Shown here: positions 26,794 through 35,359 of the stretch, in pieces
How positions within the stretch are numbered: the stretch's first letter is position 1
Layout of the letters: the number at the start of each line of letters is the position of its first letter
Source of the DNA: an uncultured Paracoccaceae bacterium
GTDB lineage: Bacteria > Pseudomonadota > Alphaproteobacteria > Rhodobacterales > Rhodobacteraceae
Direction of reading: 5' to 3'
DNA length: 64,000 nucleotides
NCBI GenBank assembly: GCA_947498415.1
Contig: CANMKB010000005.1
Location: forward strand, 248,001-312,000
Made by a program: the position numbers and the translations under genes
Notes under the pieces: model-generated
Told to the model about the DNA's origin: nothing
Database searches by the model: none
Seen by the model: only the letters and a program-made list of their open reading frames with translations

Positions 26794-27648
26794 ATGAAGA
26801 ATATCGAGCAAAATCAAATCGGGTCCCGAGGCTACGAGGGCATTAGTGATGAAAGCTCTTCGCACAGCGAGCCACCGGTTTTCGGTGATCTCCAATTTGC
26901 GGAAACAGAACGAGTGGATTGCAGGATTGCTTTCTTGCCAGCATTCTCATTGGAGGGAGAAAGCGATCTAGAAGACCTGCTTCCCTATGACGGCGAGCGA
27001 AATGTCGTGCATCGAAGTGCAGTTGCCAAAACGGGTTCGTTCGTCGCGCGTACAGATGAGGATGGCGGGAAGCCAAGGGTTATTGGACATGAATCTGGCC
27101 TGGAGCGGTCGGTCGCGCTCAAGGCTTTACTGCATCCAAATACCTACGGGCTCAAGTGCCAACCGCGAACCGTTGAGTTTCATGAGCCTGTCGGGCGCAC
27201 AAAAAGCAACACTTTGGATTTCTTGCTTACTCTGCACTCAGGGCAAAAAATATATCTATATGTAAAAAATGAAGCTGCTTTGAGCCGCAAACGCAATGCG
27301 TTGATCTGCAAACAAATCCGCTTATCGCTTCCTGCTGGTTATGGGTTTGCAATCGTATCTGAAGCCGATTTTCCAGCCCATGTTAGAGGCAATCAGGAGC
27401 GAATGTTTCTGGCGAAAAGGCAGCCAGATGATGCTGCGGATGATCGCCTGAGTTGGGTGCTAAATGACAATATCAATTCCCCATGTTTTACGGTCGAAGA
27501 GCTTGTGTTCCGCTGTCAAATGGGCCCGCGCAACCGAGATCAAGGGCGCGCCTTTGATGCTGTTTTACGATTTGTAGCGGATCAAAAACTCAAGCTGAAA
27601 CGCTCTGAGATGATAGATTATCCTTCGGTGGTGGAGCGTGTTGGATGA
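26794..27648 (+). CDS. tnsA: TnsA-like transposon endonuclease
   Basis: The start is taken at ATG 26794 (284 residues). The restriction-endonuclease-like core is visible as ESGLE (Glu104), LDF (Asp142) and YVKNE (Lys158), matching the Glu-Asp-Lys set of TnsA (63, 114, 132 in Tn7). TnsA cuts the 5' strands at the element ends so that, with TnsB, the transposon leaves by cut-and-paste and leaves no cointegrate. The N-terminal 80 residues are not conserved in the motifs known to me. It overlaps tnsB by 4 bp. Confidence 0.82.
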   Translation: MKNIEQNQIGSRGYEGISDESSSHSEPPVFGDLQFAETERVDCRIAFLPAFSLEGESDLEDLLPYDGERNVVHRSAVAKTGSFVARTDEDGGKPRVIGHESGLERSVALKALLHPNTYGLKCQPRTVEFHEPVGRTKSNTLDFLLTLHSGQKIYLYVKNEAALSRKRNALICKQIRLSLPAGYGFAIVSEADFPAHVRGNQERMFLAKRQPDDAADDRLSWVLNDNINSPCFTVEELVFRCQMGPRNRDQGRAFDAVLRFVADQKLKLKRSEMIDYPSVVERVG

Positions 27649-29987
27649 ACGCTATCGCGAAGCATTTTTTCCTTGAGCCCGGCACGTTGATAGAATTCGA
27701 TGGGCAATCGGTGGTTGTTACAGAAAAGGCTAGTGATGGCCTAATCGTGCGCGATCGATACGTAGGTGAAAATGACGCTTCGCGCTATTTCGTCATTCAA
27801 GATTTTAAGGTGCAGGAGCTACTAACGCGGTGCGACGTTTTCATCGACCAAAGCTTTAGCAGCGAAAACTTTGAGGATAAGAAAACAGGTCAAATATCTG
27901 ATGACCATTGGAGTCTTCGTTCTGATGAGGACAAGCAATTAGCGATGCAGCGTGAGGCCTGGTGCCTGGCTTCTCGATCCGTTCTAAAAAGCGGAAAATT
28001 CACGGAAACGCGAATTGCGAAGCGCTTTTCCGAAATCGAGAAGCTTGCTCTCGATCGCCAACGGCTGTTGGCACTTGGCAATAACAAGAATGGGTCGTTT
28101 GTTGCGCTGACCTATGGCCCTAAAAGTGTAAGTGAGTTCTGCAAGAAGTATTTTACTCACAGCAAACCGCACGCGAAATCGCTATTGCCAAAACCGCTGA
28201 AAGGCAATCGTGAACCTAAATTGCCTGATGCTGTCGATGCGATTTTGGATAGTTGCTGCCAGAAATATCTTAGCAGGTCGCAACCTTCGAAGACGTCCAT
28301 TGTGAAATTGGTTAATCGAGTTTTTCGGCAAGCCAACCAACAGCGTCGCGCAAACGGGCTCGTCTCTCAGCTCGAGGTCCCGCATCAGAATACGATCTAC
28401 AGGCGGCTTGGAAAGTTTAGCGCGCTTGAGTTCACCTTAGGGCGAGATGGCCCCCGTGCGGCTCAGAAGGCGTTTTCTCCTACCCAGCATGGTGTCCGGG
28501 CTCTTAAGATTGGCGAGATGATTGAGCTGGATTTCTGGACTGGCGACGTCATGACTTTTGCAAAGAAGTCCGCCTTTTGGGACTTGCTGACACCAGACCT
28601 GCAAAAGGATTTGGAAGAAGGCAAAAGCTCGAAGAAGCGAAAGGGTAAGAAAAACCCTCGTCAGCGCTTGTTTGTGTGCGCCGCAATCGATGTTGCCACA
28701 CGTCAAGTTCTTGGCATTAGTCTTGCGGAAAAGGAAAATTCGCGGACAGTAAGTGAAGTTTTGGACATGGTCATGCGAGACAAGTCCGAAATCAGTCGCA
28801 TGGCGGGTTGTAAAAAGACCTGGCACCAGCACTGTGGTATCGGGACGATTATAGTCGATACTGGCTCGGCTTTTTTAAATGATGAAGTTCAATCCGCTAT
28901 TTCAGCTCTGGGCGCGTCAATTATTTACGGCCGAGCAGCCGTACCGATGGATAAACCATTTGTTGAACGACTCTTTGGGGGCTTCAGGACACGGTTCGCC
29001 GATGAGTTACCTGGAAAAACTGGATATTCGATCGATTGCTTGGTTGGCTATGACTCCGAAGCGATGGCAGTTTTCAACGCTGAAGAGTTACGCCATTTGA
29101 TCACGCGTTTTGTGGTTGATGACTATCCGCTAGAGCAGCACGCCGGCTTGTTTGGCAAACGTCCTGTTGATGCTTGGACCCATCACGAACGTTACGGAGT
29201 GCTGGCTCCACCACAGCCGCATGTGCGTCGCAATGCGACGGGTCTAAGGTTAAAACGCCTGCTTTCAAAAGAGGGGCTGAGGATTTGCGGCGTGCCTTTT
29301 GCAAATCAAGAAGCTTTGGTCGAGGTTTTTAAAAGAGGACAGCAAGCGGTCGAAGTTCGTCTGGATCCAAACGATCTTCGTGAGGTGACTGTAGTTTTAA
29401 ACGGTCGGGGAATTCGACTGGAGAACCAACGCAAAGACCTTGAAAAATACACTTTGCGGACTTGGATGCGGGCTATTCAAAAAATGACAGAACCACGTCC
29501 GCAAGACCGCATTTTTTACGAGTATGTACTGGCTGAGCATGCGGAGTGGTTTCATCAGAAAATTGACAAATCCATCGAGATGAACGGTCTTCCTTCTAGT
29601 GAGATGCGACCTGAGGAGCTTGATTGGTTCGAAGCTCGATACTGTGTGAAATTGCAGATCGATCGAAATCCTGAGGCTGTCTACTCCGCAGATATGGATG
29701 AATTGCTATCTGGCGGGGAGGGGCGAGGGATCTTCACTGCTGAGGATATCAAAGAAGAGAAGCGCAGGAACACTGCAAGCGCTGTATCAGAAAGCGCGTC
29801 GTCGTCAGCGGCTATTGGGGCAGGAGACGCAAGCGAAAAAGAAACTGTTGGGAACCCGAGCGTTCGCTCCATAGCAGACACTGCAGAGACGAGTGCCCGT
29901 GGCTCAACCCAACCTCCCAAAGAAACCAAAGACGCCTCCAAACAGCGATTTTCTGGCGCACCTAAAGGAAAGGGAAAACTGAAATGA
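27645..29987 (+). CDS. tnsB: TnsB/TniA-family DDE transposase
   Basis: The 780-residue protein has an N-terminal DNA-binding region, a retroviral-integrase core and a C-terminal basic tail. The catalytic triad can be placed at Asp296 (ELDFW), Asp405 (VDTGS) and Glu441 (VERLF), with 35 residues between the last two, as in DD(35)E enzymes. It binds the ACACCATAGG boxes at the ends and joins 3' ends to the target. The C-terminal 80 residues are low-complexity, Ser/Ala-rich, and may contact TnsC. It overlaps tnsA and tnsC. Confidence 0.92.
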   Translation: MNAIAKHFFLEPGTLIEFDGQSVVVTEKASDGLIVRDRYVGENDASRYFVIQDFKVQELLTRCDVFIDQSFSSENFEDKKTGQISDDHWSLRSDEDKQLAMQREAWCLASRSVLKSGKFTETRIAKRFSEIEKLALDRQRLLALGNNKNGSFVALTYGPKSVSEFCKKYFTHSKPHAKSLLPKPLKGNREPKLPDAVDAILDSCCQKYLSRSQPSKTSIVKLVNRVFRQANQQRRANGLVSQLEVPHQNTIYRRLGKFSALEFTLGRDGPRAAQKAFSPTQHGVRALKIGEMIELDFWTGDVMTFAKKSAFWDLLTPDLQKDLEEGKSSKKRKGKKNPRQRLFVCAAIDVATRQVLGISLAEKENSRTVSEVLDMVMRDKSEISRMAGCKKTWHQHCGIGTIIVDTGSAFLNDEVQSAISALGASIIYGRAAVPMDKPFVERLFGGFRTRFADELPGKTGYSIDCLVGYDSEAMAVFNAEELRHLITRFVVDDYPLEQHAGLFGKRPVDAWTHHERYGVLAPPQPHVRRNATGLRLKRLLSKEGLRICGVPFANQEALVEVFKRGQQAVEVRLDPNDLREVTVVLNGRGIRLENQRKDLEKYTLRTWMRAIQKMTEPRPQDRIFYEYVLAEHAEWFHQKIDKSIEMNGLPSSEMRPEELDWFEARYCVKLQIDRNPEAVYSADMDELLSGGEGRGIFTAEDIKEEKRRNTASAVSESASSSAAIGAGDASEKETVGNPSVRSIADTAETSARGSTQPPKETKDASKQRFSGAPKGKGKLK

Positions 29988-30943
29988 CCGATGTAAGGGT
30001 TCGGCCTCAAGAGTCCGACGCGAAGCGTCGCGCTAAGCTCAAGGGCTTGTTCTTTGAAATGTCCAGAGCTGCCGAGTTGGATCGCTTGTTGATGTCGGCT
30101 GTCAATGATTTTGATGCAAGCCTACTGTGTGGAGAGCATCAAGAATGCAACGGTTTGGTGGTGGTGGGAGAAAGCAATTCGGGTAAGACACGTGAGATAA
30201 ATCGAGCACTCCTACGTCTAACGCAGCGGCAGCCAGTGCTCGAAAGCGGTCGTGCGGTTCGATACCTACAGATTGCATTGGATGGAGAAACCACCTGGAA
30301 ATCATTGGGCCTACATGTCGTGAGTGAACTTGGCTACCAGATGACGGGTCGGCGCACGGAACATGAGATTTGGACGCAAGTCCGACGACAACTTGAAAGA
30401 ACTGGCACATGGTTGATCCACATTGATGAATGTCAGCACATGTTTGAAACTCTTGGGGAGAAGGAAACTAGGAAGGTTATCAACTCGATTAAAACATTTA
30501 TGAAACATCGGCATTGGCCAGTAGTGATCGTTTTGAGCGGTATTCCTGAACTGCTGGACAAAGTAAATTTTGATCCGCAATTCCGAAATCTGATGACCCC
30601 GTTTCATATGGGAGCGATCAACCCCCTCTCGGAGAACGACTTAGATGAAATCGATACCGCCTTTGTTGGATATGCCCAAGTGGTTGGGGTCGACATCGAA
30701 GAAGTTCGGACACAGGATGTTTACCTGCGGCTATGTCATGCTCATGGAAATCTATATGGCCGTGTATTCAAATTTATGGTCGACGTTTTTTCGAGTATTC
30801 CACCCGATAAAGATCATCTAACGCTTGATTTTTTGGCCGAGAGATATGCCGAACGAATGGGGTGTATGCCTGGACACAATCCATTTGTGCGCGATGACTA
30901 TGAGGCATGTGACGTGGATAGTTTGCTAGCTGGCGTCGTATAA
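29984..30943 (+). CDS. tnsC: TnsC/TniB-family AAA+ transposition regulator
   Basis: A 319-residue AAA+ ATPase with Walker A GESNSGKT at 62-69, Walker B TWLIHIDECQH at about 138-148 and a sensor-1 stretch VIVLSGIPE. TnsC forms ATP-dependent filaments on DNA that link the target selector (TniQ) with TnsAB and give target immunity. It ends the tnsABC operon and is followed by a strong terminator and the right transposon end. Confidence 0.9.
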   Translation: MTDVRVRPQESDAKRRAKLKGLFFEMSRAAELDRLLMSAVNDFDASLLCGEHQECNGLVVVGESNSGKTREINRALLRLTQRQPVLESGRAVRYLQIALDGETTWKSLGLHVVSELGYQMTGRRTEHEIWTQVRRQLERTGTWLIHIDECQHMFETLGEKETRKVINSIKTFMKHRHWPVVIVLSGIPELLDKVNFDPQFRNLMTPFHMGAINPLSENDLDEIDTAFVGYAQVVGVDIEEVRTQDVYLRLCHAHGNLYGRVFKFMVDVFSSIPPDKDHLTLDFLAERYAERMGCMPGHNPFVRDDYEACDVDSLLAGVV

Positions 30944-30976
30944 AGCCTATCTGAAATAAATATCGGCACATTCCTA

Positions 30977-31006
30977 ACCTCGGCTTGAGATAGCCGAGGT
31001 TTTTTT
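30977..31006 (+). terminator. Rho-independent terminator after tnsC
   Basis: AACCTCGGCT (30977-30986) pairs with AGCCGAGGTT (30992-31001) around a five-base loop, followed by a run of seven or more T. Confidence 0.9.
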
Positions 31007-31070
31007 ATACCCAGTCTCGTGAGAAATAGTTTTTCCTAAGAATTCGCAACGTCCGGTGCTGGGCAGAATG

Positions 31071-31176
31071 CCTATGGTGGAATCCGGAAAACGTATGGTG
31101 TTTCTCACTTCCGAAAAGTTCAATGATTTCAAAGTGGTGAACTTTTTACTTTGGAAAACCTATGGTGTAACTGACA
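31071..31176. repeat. Transposon right end with repeated TnsB-type boxes
   Basis: In inverted orientation to the left end: CCTATGGTGG at 31071-31080, GGAAAACGTATGGTGT at 31086-31101, a degenerate copy near 31111-31138, and GGAAAACCTATGGTGT at 31153-31168, followed by the terminus AACTGACA ending at 31176. The asymmetric number of boxes at the two ends is typical of Tn7 relatives. Confidence 0.85.
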
Positions 31177-31181
31177 TTTAA
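31177..31181. repeat. Right target-site duplication TTTAA
   Basis: The five bases directly after the ACA terminus repeat 1440-1444 exactly. Confidence 0.85.
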
Positions 31182-31263
31182 GTTGTTGGTCACACCATAG
31201 GTTTTCCGAAATTCACACCATAGGCTTTCGGAATCGTCATATTGGGGGCGATTTGGGCGACAA

Positions 31264-31300
31264 AAAAGGCGCAGGAATGAACCTGCGCCTTTTCTTTGTT
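31264..31300. terminator. Conserved terminator within the older left end
   Basis: The same 12-bp stem as at 1526-1555 (AAAAGGCGCAGG with CCTGCGCCTTTT), with only the loop changed (AATGAA instead of AAAGAA). Confidence 0.75.
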
Positions 31301-31310
31301 CCGAGTGTTT

Positions 31311-31505
31311 TACTTTAGAGCGCTTTCAATCTCTTCACGAGAATACATACTGCCATACCTAAGATCATGAGCCGAAATAGGTTCGACGTTGGCTTGACGC
31401 AATTTGCGAATGATCATTCGCGAAGTGCCTCCGAACTCTTAGAAATCGGTTTCATCAAGACAGTACTTTCGCTGCAACTGCGCGTTCAAGCAAGGTGGGG
31501 GACTT
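31311..31505 (-). pseudogene. tniQ: Decayed 3' fragment of tniQ from the older element
   Basis: From the stop codon (TTA at 31311-31313 on the plus strand) about 130 bp match the tniQ 3' end closely. Then a deletion of roughly 20 bp, a resumed match at TTAGAAATCG, a further deletion, and a last match around TTCAAGCAAGGTGGGG near 31485-31498 are seen. Most of the gene is missing, so no TniQ function remains. Confidence 0.8.
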
Positions 31506-31727
31506 AGCAAGTTTTCATGTTGTGGAATTTAACGGCTACCCTTGCGTTTCGCTACCGTCTCAAAAAACATAAAGGAAGGAGACACTCGCGGCATGTGCAA
31601 AGGTGGCTTCCCTTCGAACAAACGCGGCTATTCAACTGTAAGAAGACAAGCTTAAAGTGGGATACAAAGGCGATCATGTTTGCCTTTGGAAAGGAAAGAG
31701 TGAGAAAGCTTTGTTAGGGAAAACTGA
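31506..31727. other. Non-coding remnant region
   Basis: A short plus-strand open frame (31517-31717) shows no recognisable protein. Nothing else was seen; this is probably residue of the older mobile element. Confidence 0.4.
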
Positions 31728-32459
31728 CTAGGCCGACGTCGGATTGATGTCGCTGACAAAGGGCAAATTTAAGGGTTCCAACGCGAGTTTTGCAGATTGC
31801 ACGCGCGCGATCACTTTGGGTAGAGCTGTTTTGAGATGGTGTAGCGCTTCACTTTTTACGGTATCAAAGTCTTTGGCTTGCATCGCGGAAATGACGTTCA
31901 GGTGCTCTTCAAAGAAAGGTTCGGCCTTTGGCAAATCGACCTCGTTGCCCAAGGCGTAACGACTTGCCAAATGCAAACAGTTGGTGCGCTTGAGGGACTC
32001 TGAAATTTCCTGATTGGGGCAAGCGGCCACACAATCAATGTGCAGCTCTTCTTCCATTTTGAAAAGATCCGCTGGGTTGACATTAGGGTAAGATGCTGCG
32101 GCTTCTCTCAGGTGGCCTTCTATTTGATCCAGTGTGCGACGCCCGATGTCGCCTGCGGAAAGAGCCAGCGCCTCGGGCTCCAATAGCATTCGCAATTCGT
32201 AGAGCGCAGTGATGCAGTTTTCGTCGAGCGCAACTGTGTGCCAGCGAGAACTTCCATCGCGAACCACCAGTCCGTTTGACTGCGCTTGAAGCAGCACCTC
32301 ATGCATGACAGTTCGCCCAACTCCATAGTGCGCGGCCGCATCGGATTCATTGATCCGCAGCCGCCCCCGAATGGCGGTACGTACCAGCTCCGCCTCAACT
32401 TCATCATATAGCTTTTCTGACGAGCGTATTTTGAGAGTACCCGCCTCATCAGAAGCCAA
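31728..32459 (-). CDS. GntR-family regulator with FCD domain
   Basis: A 243-residue protein with a winged helix (INESDAAAHYGVGRTVMHEVL, residues about 37-57) and an all-helical FCD effector domain from about residue 85 (ELRMLLEPEALALSA, then EEELHIDCV and FFEEHLNVI). The only start available is TTG at 32459, at the very point where a truncated SDR gene begins on the other strand. A few N-terminal residues may therefore have been lost in a rearrangement. FCD regulators commonly control sugar-acid genes; the target is unknown. Confidence 0.75.
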   Translation of the reverse strand: MASDEAGTLKIRSSEKLYDEVEAELVRTAIRGRLRINESDAAAHYGVGRTVMHEVLLQAQSNGLVVRDGSSRWHTVALDENCITALYELRMLLEPEALALSAGDIGRRTLDQIEGHLREAAASYPNVNPADLFKMEEELHIDCVAACPNQEISESLKRTNCLHLASRYALGNEVDLPKAEPFFEEHLNVISAMQAKDFDTVKSEALHHLKTALPKVIARVQSAKLALEPLNLPFVSDINPTSA

Positions 32460-32900
32460 CCCGAGGTTTTCGCCGATGTGCTAGATATCAACCTGACGGG
32501 CTCCATGCGTGTGTGCGCCGCCGCCCGCGATCTTTTGAGAGAGTCGAAGGGAACCATTGTCAACACGGCCTCGATGCTTTCGTTTTTTGGCGGCGGGCTG
32601 GTCCCTGCCTATTCCGCGTCAAAGGGCGGCATCGCGCAATTGACCAAGTCGCTTGCCATTGCCTACGCACCTGACGGCATCCGAGTAAACGCCGTCGCTC
32701 CGGGTTGGATTGCGACTCCACTGACCAAGGCACTTCAATCAGACAAGGTGCGCAGCAAGGCGATATGGGACCGAACTCCTCTAAATCGTTGGGGAACGCC
32801 AGAAGACATGGCTGGTGGGGTTGTGTTCCTTTCGTCGCCGATGTCCCAGTTTATCACCGGAACAGTGCTCCCGATCGACGGTGGGTATCTTGTCACCTGA
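32459..32900 (+). pseudogene. 5'-truncated short-chain dehydrogenase (SDR) gene
   Basis: The visible reading (PEVFADVLDINLTG, then TIVNTASM, YSASKGG with the catalytic Tyr and Lys, PDGIRVNAVAPGWI and TGTVLPIDGGYL) is the C-terminal two thirds of an SDR. The NAD-binding TGxxxGxG segment and about 100 residues are missing, replaced by the start of the GntR gene. It cannot make a working dehydrogenase. Confidence 0.8.
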
Positions 32901-33708
32901 TATCGAAACAGCAGAAGCGGTCCATAAATGTTTTACCAACAACGGTTCAGCCGCAAAATGAAGGTGTCTTCAAAAGTGGGATGTAAATGGATCTCTGTCA
33001 CCATTTTCCATGGATACGGAGAATGGGCCAGATACATGTTTCCCCTCATGGCGAATAGCCACCATCTTTCACCCTAGGTGCGTCTTCTGTTGTTGGATCA
33101 TCTCAGCAAATGTCTGAGTTCACCAACCCCGGCAACAATCGCCTCAAAACAATCCCGCTGATGCCGCGTTGCGGTCGATGGCGGACCAGATCGAGCAACT
33201 GGCCGAACACAACACGATTAGCGGTTTCGGTCAGATGGCCAGTTCGCAAACACTGTCCTCTCTGGCGCTGGATGCCTTGTGCCGGGCAATCGATATCTCC
33301 ATCGCAGAGGCTCTGGACCGCCCCGCGCCGGAAGGCTTGGCCGCTACAAACCATGTGCTGAGTTGAGGCTATTACCACCAAAGGAATGATGCCGCTTCGC
33401 GAACTGATTCAGCTTCGTGGATTTCGGCGATGTCTGCGCAGCGAAAAGGCCGCCGCTCGACTGTATTGATCGGAAGACAGGGTTGTCCCTCGCCTAGGGT
33501 TTCAAAGCCGGCAACAGCGAAAGGAAAAAACATATGGCACTGAAAGGTCGATGTGAGAAAACGTTCTTGGGTGTAGTGGCATTGATGCTCCATTCGCATG
33601 GCTGACAGAACAGCCTATCGCTGGACGCCGTGTTGTGACAACGAAATCTGAGCAATCGACGAAAATCACGCGCTGCAAACGCAAGCAATATAAAGCCAAC
33701 ACGACTGG
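32901..33708. other. Gene-graveyard region
   Basis: About 800 bp without an intact gene. A 65-codon open frame at 33169-33366 (plus) has protein-like composition and may be a fragment of a larger gene, but I do not recognise it. Other short frames look random. Confidence 0.45.
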
Positions 33709-33888
33709 TTTGGGCTCGAAGCTGTAATTCGCCGTATCGCCGCGATCCGGCCAAACGAGAGTGTTCTGATCTACGGGGATGGCCCTTTCAGCTGCTCGTG
33801 CGAAAACCGCCTAGTGACGGCTCCAAACTCCACGGCAGACATGACAGTTTTTCACGAACGGCGGGAAGCAGGCTTTCGCCGCACTTAA
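33709..33888 (+). pseudogene. Fragment resembling a zinc-type alcohol dehydrogenase
   Basis: The frame reads FGLEAVIRRIAAIRPNESVL then IYGDGPF, which resembles the lead-in to the nucleotide-binding motif (..PGESVLIYGAGPIG..) of medium-chain dehydrogenases. It then loses similarity and stops at 33886. Only about 25 residues are informative, so this is a weak call. Confidence 0.35.
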
Positions 33889-33910
33889 CTCATGAGTTCG
33901 CTTAGCGCAG

Positions 33911-35359
33911 TCAAGATCCAAGTTTTGTTTCCAGTGTGCGGCTGGGATAGGGGCGTTGCCAATCTCGGTCATAAAAGTCGTGTGGCGGCGCTGTTTTTAC
34001 CGCGTTCACTAGCTTATCTGCGTGAGATTTTGCATAACCCGCGACCATAGTCTTGGTGATTTCTGCGTCCAGCCTTGCGGCCTGGTCCTGCGCCTTTGAC
34101 AACAGGTTCTCCTGTTCTGTCGGGTCGTTTTTAAGGTCGAACAGAGCGCTCACTCCGTTGGCGTATTTGACCAGTTTCCAGCGTTGGTCGCGGGCCATGA
34201 TGCCTCCTCCAGTCAGGCCGATTATAATCCGATCGGCGGTGTTTTCGCCCAATGCTGTGCCGGATAGATGTTCTGGAACCGGCAAGTCTGCCCACTTTAG
34301 GAAACTTGGGAAAAGGTCGATAAGACTGGTGAGTTCGTTTGAGACTTTGGGGTCTGGGTCGCGGTAATCTGCGACGATCATAGGCACGCGAATGGACGGT
34401 TCATGGAAGGTGCCTTTGCCGACCATGTTGAAGTCGCCAAGGTAGTCTCCGTGATCAGAACTGAAGACAATGATCGTGTTGTCTAGTACTCCGCGTGCTT
34501 CGAGCTGCGCCAGGATTTTGGAGACGTCTTGGTCGATGCGTTCGACGGCCGCTGCGTAGTGGCGGCGGATGCTCTGGATATGAGCTTTACTCAGGTCTTT
34601 GTAATCGATGGCGGCCCATTCCCGTTTGTAGCTTGCCAGAAAACCTGCTTGGTGTGAGTTGCTTTCAACTGTGCTTGGGATGGCCTTTGGAATGCTGTTT
34701 GACGTGATCTTGTCGACCGCGTCTTGGGGTGGGTCATACGGGCAGTGCGGGCCGGGGAAACCGACCATCAGGGCAAGCGGCGTGTCGAAGTCGTGGGTGC
34801 TAATATAGTTCACCACGTTTGTACCCACCCAACGGTCGACGTGCAAATCATCGGGCAATTCACAAACACAGGCGCCTTTGTTTTCGTAATACCCCGGCAT
34901 ATCCGCACCGTGCAGCTTTTCGAAACCACGTTCTTTCAATGCATCATAATAGTCATCGTGGATGTGAATGTGACGTTTGTCTTCGGCAATAATACGGTTT
35001 TGAAAACCCTCGGTGATGTCCCATGGATAAAAATGCATCTTGCCGATGGCGCAGCTGTGATAACCCGAGCTGTTTAGGTGTTCGGGCCAAGAGGTGACGC
35101 CCATTTCGTGTCGGTCGGGCCGCAACCATTGAAGGTTATGCGTCACTCCGGTTTCATGGGCATCGAGCCCTGTTAGAATTGACGCCCGTGCGGGAATACA
35201 TGTTGGGGAAGGCGAAATGCAGGTCTCAAAGCGGGTGCCGTTGGCTGCCAGGCTGTCGATGGCTGGTGTGTTCAGGAAGTCAGCCCCATAGCAGCCTAGA
35301 AAATCATGGCGCAGTTGATCAGTTAAGATGAAGATTATGTTCGGTTTCTTCTGGCTCAT
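33911..35359 (-). CDS. Formylglycine-dependent sulfatase (first)
   Basis: The start is set at ATG 35359, overlapping the permease stop; the longer frame lies within the permease gene. The product is 482 residues. N-terminal NIIFILTDQLRHD has the metal-binding Asp, and Cys54 lies in the C-x-P-x-R sulfatase signature (CIPARASILTG), so it needs conversion to formylglycine. SSDHGDYLGD near residue 300 is the second metal motif. No signal peptide is seen, so it probably acts in the cytoplasm on imported sulfated substrates (a choline-sulfatase-like aryl/alkyl group is also possible). It is coupled with a DMT permease and a second sulfatase. Confidence 0.9.
   Translation of the reverse strand: MSQKKPNIIFILTDQLRHDFLGCYGADFLNTPAIDSLAANGTRFETCISPSPTCIPARASILTGLDAHETGVTHNLQWLRPDRHEMGVTSWPEHLNSSGYHSCAIGKMHFYPWDITEGFQNRIIAEDKRHIHIHDDYYDALKERGFEKLHGADMPGYYENKGACVCELPDDLHVDRWVGTNVVNYISTHDFDTPLALMVGFPGPHCPYDPPQDAVDKITSNSIPKAIPSTVESNSHQAGFLASYKREWAAIDYKDLSKAHIQSIRRHYAAAVERIDQDVSKILAQLEARGVLDNTIIVFSSDHGDYLGDFNMVGKGTFHEPSIRVPMIVADYRDPDPKVSNELTSLIDLFPSFLKWADLPVPEHLSGTALGENTADRIIIGLTGGGIMARDQRWKLVKYANGVSALFDLKNDPTEQENLLSKAQDQAARLDAEITKTMVAGYAKSHADKLVNAVKTAPPHDFYDRDWQRPYPSRTLETKLGS

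Larger units (their letters stand above)
1445..31176. mobile_element. Tn7-like transposon carrying phosphonate-utilisation cargo
   Basis: The element is 29,732 bp. The left end begins TGTCGATTACACCATAGG and the right end, read inward on the other strand, begins TGTCAGTTACACCATAGG; TTTAA flanks both. It carries a TniQ-family gene at the left, and tnsA, tnsB (DDE transposase) and tnsC (AAA regulator) at the right, all three with recognisable catalytic motifs. Cargo is an AAA ATPase, two phosphonate operons and a hypothetical gene. Both transposition modules are transcribed outward toward their own end. No cas genes or CRISPR array were seen, so it is not a CRISPR-associated transposon. The left end sits 16 bp beyond the nrdJ stop codon. 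Confidence 0.92.
31184..31505. mobile_element. Left-end remnant of an older, related Tn7-like element
   Basis: It begins TGTTGGTCACACCATAGG, two bases after the right duplication, with a second box at about 31215. The sequence then follows the left end of the intact element through the terminator stem and into the 3' end of tniQ. With the newer transposon and one duplication removed, this end would lie 18 bp after the nrdJ stop, against 16 bp for the newer one. No matching right end was found in the window. Confidence 0.82.

Noticed and set aside
1445..31176. CRISPR-associated transposon (CAST)
   Set aside because: TniQ and TnsABC genes prompted a search, but no cas genes and no direct-repeat array were seen in the element.
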